A DNA stretch of 48,490 nucleotides. Origin: an uncultured Arenicella sp. (GTDB lineage Bacteria; Pseudomonadota; Gammaproteobacteria; Arenicellales; Arenicellaceae). The stretch is taken from the NCBI GenBank assembly GCA_937973905.1, contig CALJJR010000032.1, positions 1 through 48,490 of the forward strand, written 5' to 3'. A program made the position numbers and the translations under genes. Shown here piece by piece: positions 9,292 through 18,070 of the stretch. Positions within the stretch are counted from its first letter, which is position 1, and every line of letters begins with the position of its first letter. Below the pieces are notes generated by a model, which was not told the origin of the DNA, did not search any database, and was given only the letters and a program-made list of their open reading frames with translations.

Positions 9292-10125
9292 TTGATCCCA
9301 TCCACAACGCCTTATTGCAGTGCCCAAACCTTTAGGTTTTGTCTCAAGCCAGTTCGCAAGATGTTGCTGTTGGCTTTGATGATCACATTGTCAGCCTGCA
9401 CGACTTCAGGAGGCGTAAGTAACAGTTACGAAAAACGCAGTGAAGTAGTCAAAAACGCCGACAATGCCTTGATCCATGCTGAATTGGCGCGCGGGTATCT
9501 TCAGCAAAAACAGTATGCCATTGCAATTGACGAGCTAGAACTTGCCCTGCGGATAGACCCGCAACACTCTGAGAGTCATTACATTATGGCTTTGTTAATG
9601 CTCGATCTTGAGCAATATGAAAAAGCTGAAAAGCATTTTGCTGATGCCGTTCGGTTTGATCGCAATAATTCTTCTGCCGCACACGACTTTGGCATGTTTC
9701 TCTGTCAAATTGACCGCGAACGCGAGTCCGTTGAGTATTTTGAGATAGCGGCTTCAAACCCACTGTTTGAGCGTGCCGAGTTAAGTAATATGCGTGCCGG
9801 CGAGTGCCTTGCGCGGCTTAATGACCCCAAAGCTGAGGAGTATTTGCAGCGCGCCCTAGCGGTTAATCCTCAATTGCGGCCTGCGTTGTATCGGCTTTCT
9901 ACAATTAAGCATCAACGTCGTGATCATTTTTCTGCGCGAGCTTATATCGAACGCTACATGGCCATTACCAAACCGCAACCTGCCGCGCTGTTTTTGGCCT
10001 ATCAAATAGAATCCAGCCTCAATGCCAGTGAAGTTGCTGAAAAGTACCGGCGTCAGATTCTTGAAGAATTTCCTGGTTCCAAACAAGCTAAAGCGTTGCG
10101 CGGCAGCAACCGTAGACAACGCTAA
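9292..10125 (+). CDS. pilW: Type IV pilus biogenesis lipoprotein PilF/PilW (TPR)
   Basis: Outer-membrane lipoprotein pilotin that helps assemble the PilQ secretin of type IV pili. The lipobox LSAC puts the lipidated cysteine at residue 36 if the TTG at 9292 is the start. ATG 9361 would leave only 12 residues before it with no basic residue, so I prefer the TTG start, which supplies KPVRK. Several TPR units follow from about residue 55 (YLQQKQYAIAIDELELALRIDP and similar). The rlmN-pilW-rodZ order supports the call. No other pilus genes are visible in the window, so the symbol relies on synteny and fold. Confidence 0.82.
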   Translation: MIPSTTPYCSAQTFRFCLKPVRKMLLLALMITLSACTTSGGVSNSYEKRSEVVKNADNALIHAELARGYLQQKQYAIAIDELELALRIDPQHSESHYIMALLMLDLEQYEKAEKHFADAVRFDRNNSSAAHDFGMFLCQIDRERESVEYFEIAASNPLFERAELSNMRAGECLARLNDPKAEEYLQRALAVNPQLRPALYRLSTIKHQRRDHFSARAYIERYMAITKPQPAALFLAYQIESSLNASEVAEKYRRQILEEFPGSKQAKALRGSNRRQR

Positions 10126-10228
10126 CTAGACAATCCGATTACAAAACTTCTGGGTTGAAAAGCGGTCATCAGCGCGAGCGCTGCGCTGACGAAATTCGCT
10201 TTATTATGGGTTGGAGGTATGACAAAAG

Positions 10229-11176
10229 ATGGAAGAGCAAAGTAAATTAGAAGAACTCGCCCCTGAGCCACGGCAAGGAAGCGGCAATATGCTTGCTGCT
10301 GCGCGCAAGAAACAACAAAAAACCATAGAAGAGATCGCCGAAGAACTGAACCTCTCAGTTTCTCAGATTAAGACCATTGAACTCGATCAAACAGAAGGTT
10401 TGCCAGAGCCAACCTATGTGCGTGGTTATATTAGGTCTTATGCCAAGCTTCTAGGTCTTAAACCCGAAGAGGTGTTGCACAACTACCTCAACCCTGATTG
10501 GCAGAAAACCTCCAGTTTGAATGATATTCCGCGTGGCATTGGCGCGGCGGATGAGAATTCCCCAGGATTCTTCACGCCGGCCAAGTTGTTTATGTTGTTA
10601 TTGACGGCGGTGTTGGTGACCGGTTTATGGTACTACGGCATGTTGGATGGACTATTGGGGAGTAACGATACTGCAAGAACCAATGTCGCTGAAGTTGCTG
10701 CTTCTGAGTCAGTGGATGAAACTGCACCCAGTCTTGGTGTGAGTGGCGTCGCTGGTGACTTGGTCAGCGCCGATAACGCCGAGACCGCGACCGACTCTTC
10801 AAGTGATAATGATGCCGCCGTGGTGGGAGATCAGCAAGAAGATCGAGATGCTGGCCTTGTTACAGAAGGCCAAAACGGTGACGCCGATTCCGGCGCGCAG
10901 GATTCCGTCGCTGCGGAACCGGTCCTAACCGAAAACTTACTAGTGATGGATTTCAGTGACACATCGTGGGTTGATATACGAGATTCGAACGACCAACGTT
11001 TGGCCTATAAGAGTTATGCCCAAGGAGAGCGCCTTGAAGTTCGAGAGCAAGGCGAGCTGCAAGTATTTATTGGCAATGCCGCTGGTGTGTCAGTGGCGTT
11101 AAATGGGGCTCAATTTGATCTGTCCGAGCACCGCGAAGGTGTGTATGCGAAGTTCGTGATTGAGGCTGTGCAATAG
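10229..11176 (+). CDS. rodZ: Cytoskeletal protein RodZ
   Basis: Membrane protein that links MreB filaments to the cell-wall elongation machinery. A cytoplasmic helix-turn-helix domain occupies about residues 20-88, with the typical EEIAEELNLSVSQIKTIE and YVRGYIRSYAKLLGL. A single transmembrane segment lies near 118-137. An acidic, low-complexity periplasmic linker (about 145-230) leads to a C-terminal DUF4115-type beta domain (about 235-315). Order is conserved with pilW upstream, but ispG, normally next, is absent and a terminator follows. Confidence 0.92.
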   Translation: MEEQSKLEELAPEPRQGSGNMLAAARKKQQKTIEEIAEELNLSVSQIKTIELDQTEGLPEPTYVRGYIRSYAKLLGLKPEEVLHNYLNPDWQKTSSLNDIPRGIGAADENSPGFFTPAKLFMLLLTAVLVTGLWYYGMLDGLLGSNDTARTNVAEVAASESVDETAPSLGVSGVAGDLVSADNAETATDSSSDNDAAVVGDQQEDRDAGLVTEGQNGDADSGAQDSVAAEPVLTENLLVMDFSDTSWVDIRDSNDQRLAYKSYAQGERLEVREQGELQVFIGNAAGVSVALNGAQFDLSEHREGVYAKFVIEAVQ

Positions 11177-11217
11177 CTTAGAATAGGCGATTCAAGTCGA
11201 AACTGTCTTTGTTCAGC

Positions 11218-11242
11218 GATCGGGTCTTGCCCGATCTTTTTT
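11218..11242 (+). terminator. Intrinsic terminator after rodZ
   Basis: GATCGGG (11218-11224) pairs with CCCGATC (11230-11236) across a 5-nt loop and is followed directly by six T. It ends the ndk-rlmN-pilW-rodZ run and separates it from hisS. Confidence 0.92.
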
Positions 11243-11318
11243 ATGGTAGCCGTCTCGAAGCAACGCTAGTGTTGCAGTCGAATGCACCTCCAAAACAATA
11301 CCTCAACCATTGTGAACA

Positions 11319-12617
11319 ATGAGCGCGGATAAAAAACAACAACTTAAAGCGATCAGGGGAATGAATGATATTCTGCCCCCTGACACTGAACTCTGGCAAA
11401 ACGTCGAAACGATTTGCCAACAAGTCTTATCTGGTCGTGGATATCAAGAGATTCGCTTACCAATTGTCGAGCAAACTCAACTCTTTTTGCGCTCAATCGG
11501 TGCCGATACGGACATTGTGTCGAAGGAAATGTACACCTTTGATGACCGCAATGGCGACAGTTTAACGTTACGACCAGAAGGTACCGCCAGCTGTGCCCGT
11601 GCAGGGATTGAGCACGGCATGTTCTACAATCAACAGCAACGACTATGGTACTGCGGGCCAATGTTTCGTCACGAACGTCCGCAAAAAGGGCGTTATCGAC
11701 AATTTCATCAGCTAGGTGCTGAAGCGTATGGCTGGACCACGCCGGATATTGAAGCTGAGTTGATTGCCGTGGTGCACGATATGTTCGAGAGGTTAGGGTT
11801 GCGAGGAACCCGATTGCAGATTAATTCGCTCGGAGATCAACAAACTAGAACGCAGTTTCGAGATGCCCTCCAGAATTACTTGCGTCCTCGCAAGGATAAG
11901 TTGGATGAAGATAGCCAGCGCCGCTTGGAGTCAAACCCGCTTAGAATTCTCGACAGCAAAAATGCCGACACTCAGGAAATTCTCAACGGGGCACCTGTTC
12001 TGAGCGATTTCTTGAGTGAAGAATCAAGCCAGCATTTCGCTCTACTGCAGGAGTTTCTAGTGCAGCTGGGCATTGAGTTCGAGATTAATACTAAGCTGGT
12101 TCGCGGCTTGGACTACTATAATGACACGGTGTTTGAGTGGATAAATGATGGCTTTGGGGCTCAGTCCACGGTCTGCGCGGGTGGCCGCTACGACAGTTTG
12201 GTCGAACAAATTGGTGGTGCGGCAACGCCGGGGTTTGGTTTTGCGATGGGCTTGGAGCGGTTGGTGCAAATTCTGCAAGAGCAAAATGCGGCCATTGCAG
12301 AACGTTCGTCGAAAATAGATGTCTATTTAATATCGACTGGGGATGCTGCACGGGGGCAGGCGCTCAACATGCAGAGTAAGCTTGCCAAAATCGGCTTAAA
12401 TGCTGTACTGCATTGTGGTCAAAGTAGCTTGAAGAACCAGTTTAAACGAGCGGACAAGCAGGGTGCACGTGTAGCCCTAATCGTGGGCGAGGAGGAGTCA
12501 GCAGCTAAAACCGTCGGAATTAAGATCCTCGACCGATCCGCGGCTCCGCAATCGCAGCAGACAGTTAAGCAAAACGATGTTGTTAACGCCGTGACTAATT
12601 GCCTGGAATCGCTATAA
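11319..12617 (+). CDS. hisS: Histidine--tRNA ligase
   Basis: Class II aminoacyl-tRNA synthetase that charges tRNA-His. The start region KAIRGMNDILPPDT, motif 2 TLRPEGTA, and the histidine-specific RGLDYYNDTVFEW are all present. The C-terminal anticodon-binding domain begins near residue 330. At 432 residues it is of usual length. It is separated from rodZ by a terminator and followed by the yfgM-like gene, so it seems to have its own promoter in the 142-bp upstream gap. Confidence 0.97.
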   Translation: MSADKKQQLKAIRGMNDILPPDTELWQNVETICQQVLSGRGYQEIRLPIVEQTQLFLRSIGADTDIVSKEMYTFDDRNGDSLTLRPEGTASCARAGIEHGMFYNQQQRLWYCGPMFRHERPQKGRYRQFHQLGAEAYGWTTPDIEAELIAVVHDMFERLGLRGTRLQINSLGDQQTRTQFRDALQNYLRPRKDKLDEDSQRRLESNPLRILDSKNADTQEILNGAPVLSDFLSEESSQHFALLQEFLVQLGIEFEINTKLVRGLDYYNDTVFEWINDGFGAQSTVCAGGRYDSLVEQIGGAATPGFGFAMGLERLVQILQEQNAAIAERSSKIDVYLISTGDAARGQALNMQSKLAKIGLNAVLHCGQSSLKNQFKRADKQGARVALIVGEEESAAKTVGIKILDRSAAPQSQQTVKQNDVVNAVTNCLESL

Positions 12618-12681
12618 TGCCCGGTCACAAAGGCTTCACAGGTTCTGATGAATCCTCGGGCGTAGCCACAGTAGCCACATA

Positions 12682-12709
12682 AGCAGAGTGATAACGAATT
12701 ACTCTTGCT
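12682..12709 (+). other. RNA hairpin in the hisS/yfgM gap
   Basis: The segment folds into an 11-bp stem (8 bp, one bulged T, then 3 bp) with a 5-nt loop. One pair is G-U on the plus-strand RNA, which would be a mismatch on the other strand, so the plus transcript is favoured. No T-run follows. A second, shorter stem, GCTGCC (12763-12768) with GGCAGC (12774-12779), lies just before the yfgM start. Confidence 0.45.
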
Positions 12710-12801
12710 GAGACGTGATCAAATTTTAAACGACGCACATATCATCTCAATTGTGTCAATGAGCTGCCCAGCTGGCAGCGAGAAAAAAGTTAATAGATAT
12801 T

Positions 12802-13542
12802 ATGGCTGAAGATATTTTACTCACCCCTGAAGAACAGGATGAACGTGCACGACAATGGTTGAAAGATAACGGCCTGGCCTTGCTTCTGGGCGTGGGCCTA
12901 GGCTTGGGCGCAGTGTTTGGTTATCAGTCTTGGCAGACTAAGCTGCAGACGGATGCTGAAGCCGCTTCAGCGCTATTCAACCAAGTGCTGAGTTCAGTGC
13001 AGCTTTCTGAGCTAGCGGATATCGAAGCTAAGGTAAATCAAATTAAAACTGATTACCCAAGCAGCCCTTATGCCGTTAAAGCATCGTTGTTGCACTCCAG
13101 GCAGTTGTCTGTGAGTGATTTAGCGGCCGCGGAGGAAGAACTGCAGTGGGCCGTTGGCAATGCCAAAGAAAGTGGTCTACTGCACACGGCTAAAATTCGT
13201 CAGGCTAAAGTGCTGGTGGCGCTAGGTAAGTTGGCCGAAGCCAAGGTGCTGGCAAATCAAGCTGAGCAGGGCGGCTTTGCGTCAAATTACGCAGAGATTT
13301 TGGGCGATATAGCTGTGCTAGAAAAAGATATCAGTACCGCGCGCACGCAATATGAAGCTGCGATTGAATCCCTCCCGCAACAAGAGCTGGGATATGCCTC
13401 AATCTTGAATCTTAAGTTGAATCGATTGCCTTTTGATTCAAGTGCGGAAGAGGTGGCAGCACCATCGGTGGATCAGGTTGATGCTTCTGATATGACGACC
13501 TCTGAAGAAAACGCCGAAGTTGACCAGAGTGAGACCGAGTAA
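12802..13542 (+). CDS. yfgM: YfgM-like tetratricopeptide protein, SecYEG ancillary subunit
   Basis: Inner-membrane protein with a short cytoplasmic N-terminus, one transmembrane helix (about residues 24-41, very Gly-rich) and a periplasmic TPR-like domain. In E. coli YfgM associates with the SecYEG translocon and the chaperone PpiD. The N-terminal EEQDERARQWLKDNG pattern is typical. The last 30 residues are acidic and low complexity. The 246-residue length and the place between hisS and bamB fit. Its stop overlaps the bamB start by one base, indicating translational coupling. Confidence 0.87.
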   Translation: MAEDILLTPEEQDERARQWLKDNGLALLLGVGLGLGAVFGYQSWQTKLQTDAEAASALFNQVLSSVQLSELADIEAKVNQIKTDYPSSPYAVKASLLHSRQLSVSDLAAAEEELQWAVGNAKESGLLHTAKIRQAKVLVALGKLAEAKVLANQAEQGGFASNYAEILGDIAVLEKDISTARTQYEAAIESLPQQELGYASILNLKLNRLPFDSSAEEVAAPSVDQVDASDMTTSEENAEVDQSETE

Positions 13543-14729
13543 TGTTGAGCATCAGCAATAAGTATTTTATGCGTTTCTTCGTTATTTTTGCGTTGAGCTT
13601 GGTTCTTGCAGCATGCGGTGGCCGCAGTAAGGACAGTGACTTCTTTCAAGAAGAAGTGGCTGCTAAGAAGCCTAAGGTTAACAATCAAACCGTGCTGGAT
13701 CGCAATTGGCGTCGTAACCTGGGGCCAAAAATAGGTACGGGCGATGCAATTATTTCACCTGCATTACTCGGAGATTTCTTGTATGCCGCTTCTACTAATG
13801 GCCGGGTCGAGAAAATCGAAGCGGGGTCTGGTAAGCAGGTTTGGGAGGCTAGATTTAAGAAAGAAACAATCACCGCTGGCGTTGGCGTCGGTGGCGGTCT
13901 CGTACTTTTTGCTACCGACCAAGGCAAAGTGTATGCCTTGAATCAAACCAGTGGTGAGGTGTCTTGGCAAGTTTCCTTGAGTAGCGAGATTTTAGCCAGC
14001 CCAGTTATTGATGGCGATGTGGTGGTTGCACGCACCGGTGATGGAAAAGTATATGGATTAGCCTCCTATGACGGTGAGGTGCTCTGGACTATTAGTCGGC
14101 AATTGCCGCGCCTTACTTTACGAGGTGATTCAAGACCGTTGATGGTGGGTGGAGCCGTGTTTACCGGGTTTGCAGATGGCACACTCGCAGCCGTTGAAGC
14201 AGGTAACGGGCGTGCCTTATGGGATTTTCCAATTTCCTTTCCGCGCGGCACGTCAGAAATTGATCGTCTAGCCGATGTGGATACAGACCCATTATTAGTT
14301 GGCAACCACATTTATATTAGTTCATACCAAGAAGTTACCCACGCCTTGAATATTCAAGAGCAGCGCATTGATTGGAGCGTTGACGTTTCATCGTTTAACC
14401 CTCTTTCATATGACGCTGCGTATCTATATATCAGCGACAAAAGCGGGGTAGTACATCAAATCGATCGAACCAATGGCAATAAGGTTTGGTCACAGGATGG
14501 TTTACGTCTGCGCGAAGTTGGAGCGCCGATTTCGGTGGGGCCGTATGTGGTCGTTAGTGATGGCGATAGCGGCGTCTATGTGATCGAAAAGCGTAGTGGA
14601 AATTTTGTCGGGCGGCATCGATTAGGGGCCAAATCGATCGTCGGTGAAGCCATTGTAGAGGGAGACAACATCTTTTTTACCGATTCTGATGGCGACCTTC
14701 AATCAATTCAGGTCACACCGAAATCTTAA
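13542..14729 (+). CDS. bamB: Outer membrane protein assembly lipoprotein BamB
   Basis: Beta-propeller lipoprotein of the BAM complex, which inserts beta-barrel proteins into the outer membrane. The lipobox LAAC places the lipidated cysteine at residue 25. ATG 13569 (MRFFVIFALS) is an equally sensible start for the signal peptide. The mature part shows repeating PQQ-like blades (GKQVWEARFK, GEVSWQVSL, GEVLWTIS, GRALWDFPIS, NKVWSQDG). The 395 residues match the family. Order hisS-yfgM-bamB-der is conserved. Confidence 0.95.
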   Translation: MLSISNKYFMRFFVIFALSLVLAACGGRSKDSDFFQEEVAAKKPKVNNQTVLDRNWRRNLGPKIGTGDAIISPALLGDFLYAASTNGRVEKIEAGSGKQVWEARFKKETITAGVGVGGGLVLFATDQGKVYALNQTSGEVSWQVSLSSEILASPVIDGDVVVARTGDGKVYGLASYDGEVLWTISRQLPRLTLRGDSRPLMVGGAVFTGFADGTLAAVEAGNGRALWDFPISFPRGTSEIDRLADVDTDPLLVGNHIYISSYQEVTHALNIQEQRIDWSVDVSSFNPLSYDAAYLYISDKSGVVHQIDRTNGNKVWSQDGLRLREVGAPISVGPYVVVSDGDSGVYVIEKRSGNFVGRHRLGAKSIVGEAIVEGDNIFFTDSDGDLQSIQVTPKS

Positions 14730-14768
14730 AATTGCGGTGGTGAATTATTCTCACCATTGCCTTAAACC

Positions 14769-16235
14769 ATGATGTCGGTCAACGAAACAGGCTCACAAGC
14801 CAAGGTCAGTGATGACGCAGATGTTGATGCCATAGAGGTAGACGCACCAAAGCCGATTATTGCGATTGTCGGGCGTCCGAATGTGGGTAAATCAACACTC
14901 TACAATCGTTTAACCCGCAGTCGCGATGCAATTGTTGACGACCGCCCAGGTGTAACTCGGGACCGCATGGTTGGGGTCGGGCGCGTGGGCAACAATCCCT
15001 ATTGGGTCGTTGATACCGGTGGGATTGAGGCTGACGAGGAAGAAATTCACTCACTTATGCGTGGTCAGGTCGACCAGGCCTTGGCGGACAGCGATGCGGT
15101 GATTTTTATTGTTGATGGTCGCGATGGTGCTACGCCAGATGATTTTGAAATCGCAAAACAGCTGCGTCGCCACACCCATATCAATGTTTACCTAGCGATC
15201 AACAAAGCTGAGGGTCTAGACAAAGGCACGATTGCCGCAGACTTCTATCAACTGGGTTTAGACCAACCTCATACCATCTCTGGCAAGAATGGCGATGGTG
15301 TGCACCGTCTTATGGACCTGGTCTTGAGTGACACATTCGGTCGGCATACTGAGTACGATATCCCAGTAGGTGTTGCTAAATTGGCGATTGTTGGACGGCC
15401 TAATGTCGGCAAGTCGACTTTGGTTAATAGCTTGGTGGGCGAGCAGCGAGTTGTTGTCTTTGATATGCCAGGCACCACGCGTGACAGTATTCACGTGCCG
15501 TTTACCCATAAAGGCAAGGACTACGTACTGATCGACACTGCGGGTATGCGTAAAAAGTCGCGCATCGATGATCGGGTAGAGCGTTTTTCAGTGATGAAGA
15601 CTCTGCGAGCGGTGGAGTTAGCGCAAGTCGTGGCGGTGATGTTAGATGCTCAAGAAGGCGTTGTAGATCAAGATAATCGGCTTATCAACCTTGTGTTCGA
15701 CAGCGGGCGTTCGTTGATGCTGCTAATTAATAAATGGGATGGTATGAGTGATTACGATAAACAGCAAATTCGCGCGCAAATCGATCGTAAGTTCAGCCAT
15801 ATGGGTAACATACCAATAGAATTCGTTTCTGCTAAATTTGGCCGCGGCATCAAACGAGTGATGCCATTAGTCGACCAACTGTATGCGAGTGCCATGACGG
15901 ACATGGGGACAGGTAAAATCAACCGGATTCTCAAACAGGCTGAAGAGAAAAGAAACCCACCGATGGTTGGGAATCACCGGATTAAAATGAAGTTTGCGCA
16001 CCAGGGAGGAATGAATCCTCCGCATGTGATTATTCACGGCAATCAATTAGATAAGCTTCCTCTGACTTATCAGCGGTATCTTTCAAACACTTTTGAAAGG
16101 GAGTTTAAGATGATGGGCACCAAAGTTAAGTTAAGCTTTAAGACTTCTGAGAACCCATATGACAAGCCTAGAAGGCCAGCCAGTCGCAGCAGCAAGAGTA
16201 GGGCCAAGCCTCGCGACCGTCGCAAATCTAAATAG
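14769..16235 (+). CDS. der: Ribosome biogenesis GTPase Der (EngA)
   Basis: GTPase with two G domains in tandem, required for 50S ribosomal subunit maturation. G1 motifs GRPNVGKST occur twice, near residues 36 and 211. G3 motifs (DTGG, DTAG) and NKAE/NKWD follow in each half, and the KH-like domain and a basic tail (KPRRPASRSSKSRAKPRDRRKSK region) end the 488 residues. Odd point: about 28 acidic residues precede the first G domain, more than is usual, and no internal start codon offers a shorter alternative. Confidence 0.96.
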   Translation: MMSVNETGSQAKVSDDADVDAIEVDAPKPIIAIVGRPNVGKSTLYNRLTRSRDAIVDDRPGVTRDRMVGVGRVGNNPYWVVDTGGIEADEEEIHSLMRGQVDQALADSDAVIFIVDGRDGATPDDFEIAKQLRRHTHINVYLAINKAEGLDKGTIAADFYQLGLDQPHTISGKNGDGVHRLMDLVLSDTFGRHTEYDIPVGVAKLAIVGRPNVGKSTLVNSLVGEQRVVVFDMPGTTRDSIHVPFTHKGKDYVLIDTAGMRKKSRIDDRVERFSVMKTLRAVELAQVVAVMLDAQEGVVDQDNRLINLVFDSGRSLMLLINKWDGMSDYDKQQIRAQIDRKFSHMGNIPIEFVSAKFGRGIKRVMPLVDQLYASAMTDMGTGKINRILKQAEEKRNPPMVGNHRIKMKFAHQGGMNPPHVIIHGNQLDKLPLTYQRYLSNTFEREFKMMGTKVKLSFKTSENPYDKPRRPASRSSKSRAKPRDRRKSK

Positions 16236-16268
16236 CCACCTTCTTCTTTAGAGCGGGTTTAGTTACAA

Positions 16269-17147
16269 CTAATATTCGATTTCTCGTATTGTTGCTCTTA
16301 CTAGCTCGCTGTGTTTCCAGGGTAAAAAATGACCGGCCTCGGGGAGTTCAATTACACGCAGTTTGCTAAAAACAGATTGCCACTTGTCTTTAGCATAAGC
16401 AGCGTTTTTAGGTGAAACGAGTCGATCTTTCATGCCCTGAATGACCACTACATCGGCGTTGAGCTGAGTCTGCATGAGCTTGTTTTCTGTGCTCGCTAGT
16501 TCTCTGCGTAATGCCATGATCTCGTCATTCGAGTATTTTAGGTTGCTTGGAAGCATCCATTTTATAACCATCATGCTTGCTGCTAAGTTGTACCACCTGG
16601 CTCCCCCCAAAGCGGGTTTTTGCGAACCGGCAAGGAGTAGCAAGCCGCCAACTTTCTCAGGCGCGATGAGTGCGACCTTTGGAGCAATCGAAGCGCCTAG
16701 CGAATGGCCAAGGATAAGCCATCGTTTGTCAGGGTAGCGACTCATCACCGCGTCTATAGCGCGCGCCTGAAAATCGAAGCTGACCATTTCTGCTACATCG
16801 GGTTTGGCTGATTTGCTTACCGAGGCTCCCCAACCGGGTCGATCAACGGCAACCATAAAGTACTCATTTTGCAGTTCGCGATCACTCAGATAATCACCGA
16901 ATGCTTGCCAACTGCCAGGAGTACCATGGATAAACAATAGCCCGCGTTTAGTTTGATCTCCGGAATATGTGTAATGCACTCGTTGCTCAGAGAACTGGAC
17001 GTAAGCAGACTCTATGCCCGGCGGGCGCTGATCATAAACTTCATAGGGCTGGGCGAAAATTGTCTCTACGCAAAAGAAAATGCACGCCAAACCAAGCCAG
17101 TAGGAACCTAGTTTCGATCTGCTCAATTGAAGATTAACCGCAATCAT
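16269..17147 (-). CDS. Secreted alpha/beta hydrolase
   Basis: Probable serine hydrolase of unknown substrate, exported by an N-terminal signal segment (hydrophobic part about residues 15-31, ending IFAQ). The oxyanion motif HGTPG is at 74-78. The nucleophile elbow GHSLGAS puts the serine at 149, and D241 and H273 (EAGHFLPW) complete the triad. The gene is last in a minus-strand run after xseA and the M23-like gene, overlapping the latter by 4 bp (17144-17147), so the two are translationally coupled. It could be a periplasmic esterase or lipase acting near the wall, but this is inference. Confidence 0.85.
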   Translation of the reverse strand: MIAVNLQLSRSKLGSYWLGLACIFFCVETIFAQPYEVYDQRPPGIESAYVQFSEQRVHYTYSGDQTKRGLLFIHGTPGSWQAFGDYLSDRELQNEYFMVAVDRPGWGASVSKSAKPDVAEMVSFDFQARAIDAVMSRYPDKRWLILGHSLGASIAPKVALIAPEKVGGLLLLAGSQKPALGGARWYNLAASMMVIKWMLPSNLKYSNDEIMALRRELASTENKLMQTQLNADVVVIQGMKDRLVSPKNAAYAKDKWQSVFSKLRVIELPEAGHFLPWKHSELVRATIREIEY

Positions 17148-18070
17148 GTTTTATCAATCTGGGTAAGAATCAAAGGGTTGATGTATGCATTGTTAAGCAC
17201 GCATTGCCAAATCAAACTCCGCGCCAGAGAGTTATCGCTTGCGCTTGATTGATCCGGTGTCAGTACCGAGCTGGCTACGCTGCTGCGTCTGTCAGCCTCG
17301 ACATTACGGGCTGATCTCAGCTTACCAATGACCGCTCCACCAATGACTCCATTACCTAATTCAACGGCTAAATCTTCGACATTGTGCAATATGCTGTAGA
17401 GACCACGTCCGTGATCAATGCAAATCGATTTTAAGTTTGTGTTGGCGGCGGTCGAGGCCTGTGGTTCAAAAATACGACTGACAATGCCATTCTGCGGAGC
17501 AACAACGGCTTGATTTGCCCTCGATGTAAGAGATGCTTCAGGAAGCATTACAAAGTTTTGTTGAATTGATTCCTCATCTTCGACATCAGCAACGATGTGT
17601 TGGCCAAAAGAGTCTTCCCATTGGGCTTGCACTGGCAACCGCCAAGGTAATGCCGGGGGCACAGAGTTGCTGAAATCCAATTCTGTCTTGGGTTCAATAG
17701 TGCTAAACCTCGCGTCGAAGTCGCGAACGTCTTGCTGTAATTCATAGCGTTTTTGCGTGACGGAGAAGGTCAATGCAAATGCCGGTTCTTCTGAATCGCC
17801 TGATTTTACGTACAGCAGGTATTCTCCAGGTACCGTTTCAAGGCCAAGCCCCACAATGGCGCGCCAACGCGGGCCATCATCAACGACAATGGGTTCCTGC
17901 AGGCCAAATTTGACGGTCGGCAATTCATCGGAATGTTTGTCCCATCTTAAGTCCAGTAAGCCACCTGGGTAGTTCCAATTCTGCTCACCTTGTTGCGCTC
18001 GCACCCGCACGGATGGGGTTAACGTCGTCGCTGCCAAGGCCGTTAACCAGTTTCGACGAGTTATCTTCAA
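17144..18070 (-). CDS. Tat-exported, degenerate M23-peptidase-like protein
   Basis: The N-terminus TRRNWL (4-9) followed by a hydrophobic stretch and VRAQ looks like a twin-arginine signal. The C-terminal half (about 175-302) follows the M23/LytM-domain outline: APQNGIVSRI, then ICIDHGRGLYSILHN, then a GNGVIGGAVIGKLRSA turn, then LIWQCVLNNAYINPL. The zinc ligands expected in HxGxD and HLHW motifs are absent; the last motif reads LIWQC. I therefore see a non-catalytic LytM-like protein, perhaps an activator of cell-wall hydrolases as EnvC and NlpD are. The start overlaps the xseA stop by 4 bp and its stop overlaps the hydrolase start by 4 bp. Divergent sequence makes the family call moderate. 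Confidence 0.7.
   Translation of the reverse strand: MKITRRNWLTALAATTLTPSVRVRAQQGEQNWNYPGGLLDLRWDKHSDELPTVKFGLQEPIVVDDGPRWRAIVGLGLETVPGEYLLYVKSGDSEEPAFALTFSVTQKRYELQQDVRDFDARFSTIEPKTELDFSNSVPPALPWRLPVQAQWEDSFGQHIVADVEDEESIQQNFVMLPEASLTSRANQAVVAPQNGIVSRIFEPQASTAANTNLKSICIDHGRGLYSILHNVEDLAVELGNGVIGGAVIGKLRSARNVEADRRSSVASSVLTPDQSSASDNSLARSLIWQCVLNNAYINPLILTQIDKT

Noticed and set aside
9292-9360. Frameshift or pseudogene signal at the pilW start
   Set aside because: The frame is open and gives a sensible lipoprotein signal from a TTG start; only the start codon is uncertain.
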